64,000 nt of DNA from NCBI GenBank assembly GCA_008638375.1, contig CM018037.1:36413576-36477575 (forward strand). The letters run 5' to 3'. Below the pieces are notes generated by a model that saw only the letters and a list, made by a program, of their open reading frames with translations, was not told the DNA's origin and did no database searches. Source of the DNA: Nyssa sinensis (lineage: Eukaryota > Streptophyta > Magnoliopsida > Cornales > Nyssaceae). The position numbers and the translations under genes are program-made. The stretch's first letter is position 1. Every line of letters begins with the position of its first letter. This document shows positions 63,845 through 64,000 of the stretch, in pieces.

Positions 63845-64000
63845 CTGAAAAAGGAAGAAAAAGAATGACGACAAATTAAAGTGGCATATTCAAGGTCACT
63901 CCAAATAACAATACTCAACTCAACAAAGTCTTATTCCAATTACTTAAGATCAGTCACAGTGAATTTTATCTCAACATTCTACTCTATGTATTTAAGACCA

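Overview
This window looks like nuclear DNA of a eudicot plant. It is strongly AT-rich, its genes have GT-AG introns, microsatellites are abundant, and it carries plant transposon families (Ty1/copia, TRIM-like LTRs, hAT-, CACTA- and PIF/Harbinger-like relics). The gene models match plant families recognised by their motifs. I could not assign a species.

Layout. Positions 1-8600 are gene-poor, with two foldback elements (3.6-5.0 kb) and a decayed copia pol fragment (7.66-8.58 kb). Positions 8618-25669 are a tandem segmental duplication: a short left remnant, unit 1 (8880-16354), unit 2 (16355-24555) and a truncated unit 3 (24556-25669). Units 1 and 2 each carry a two-exon class-3 lipase-like gene of the plant 'GDSL esterase/lipase At4g10955-like' type. 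The unit 1 copy is open throughout. The unit 2 copy is a pseudogene with four frame-changing indels, and unit 2 also holds a rearranged TRIM-like LTR insertion. Positions 25.7-35.8 kb contain only transposon relics and AT-rich DNA. At 35791-40483 sits a complete Ty1/copia retrotransposon with LTRs identical by eye, a 5-bp target duplication and one uninterrupted gag-pol frame, so it inserted recently. A pectin methylesterase gene with an N-terminal inhibitor-like pro-region lies on the plus strand at 46423-50214; its first exon carries a one-base frameshift. A five-exon dipeptidyl peptidase gene (DPP8/9-like, family S9B) lies on the minus strand at 59359-53690, with complete catalytic residues and a hAT-like element in one intron. 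A short terminal exon of another minus-strand gene may sit at 63844-63781.

The genes are unrelated in function (cell-wall pectin modification, a lipase-like hydrolase, a cytosolic peptidase), as is usual in plant chromosomes. The main interest is in genome dynamics: gene birth and decay in the tandem array, MITE- and TRIM-associated breakpoints, a young copia insertion and a possible frameshift in the pectinesterase. I saw no clearly new biological system; the most unusual structure is the rearranged foldback LTR insertion at 18432-19344.
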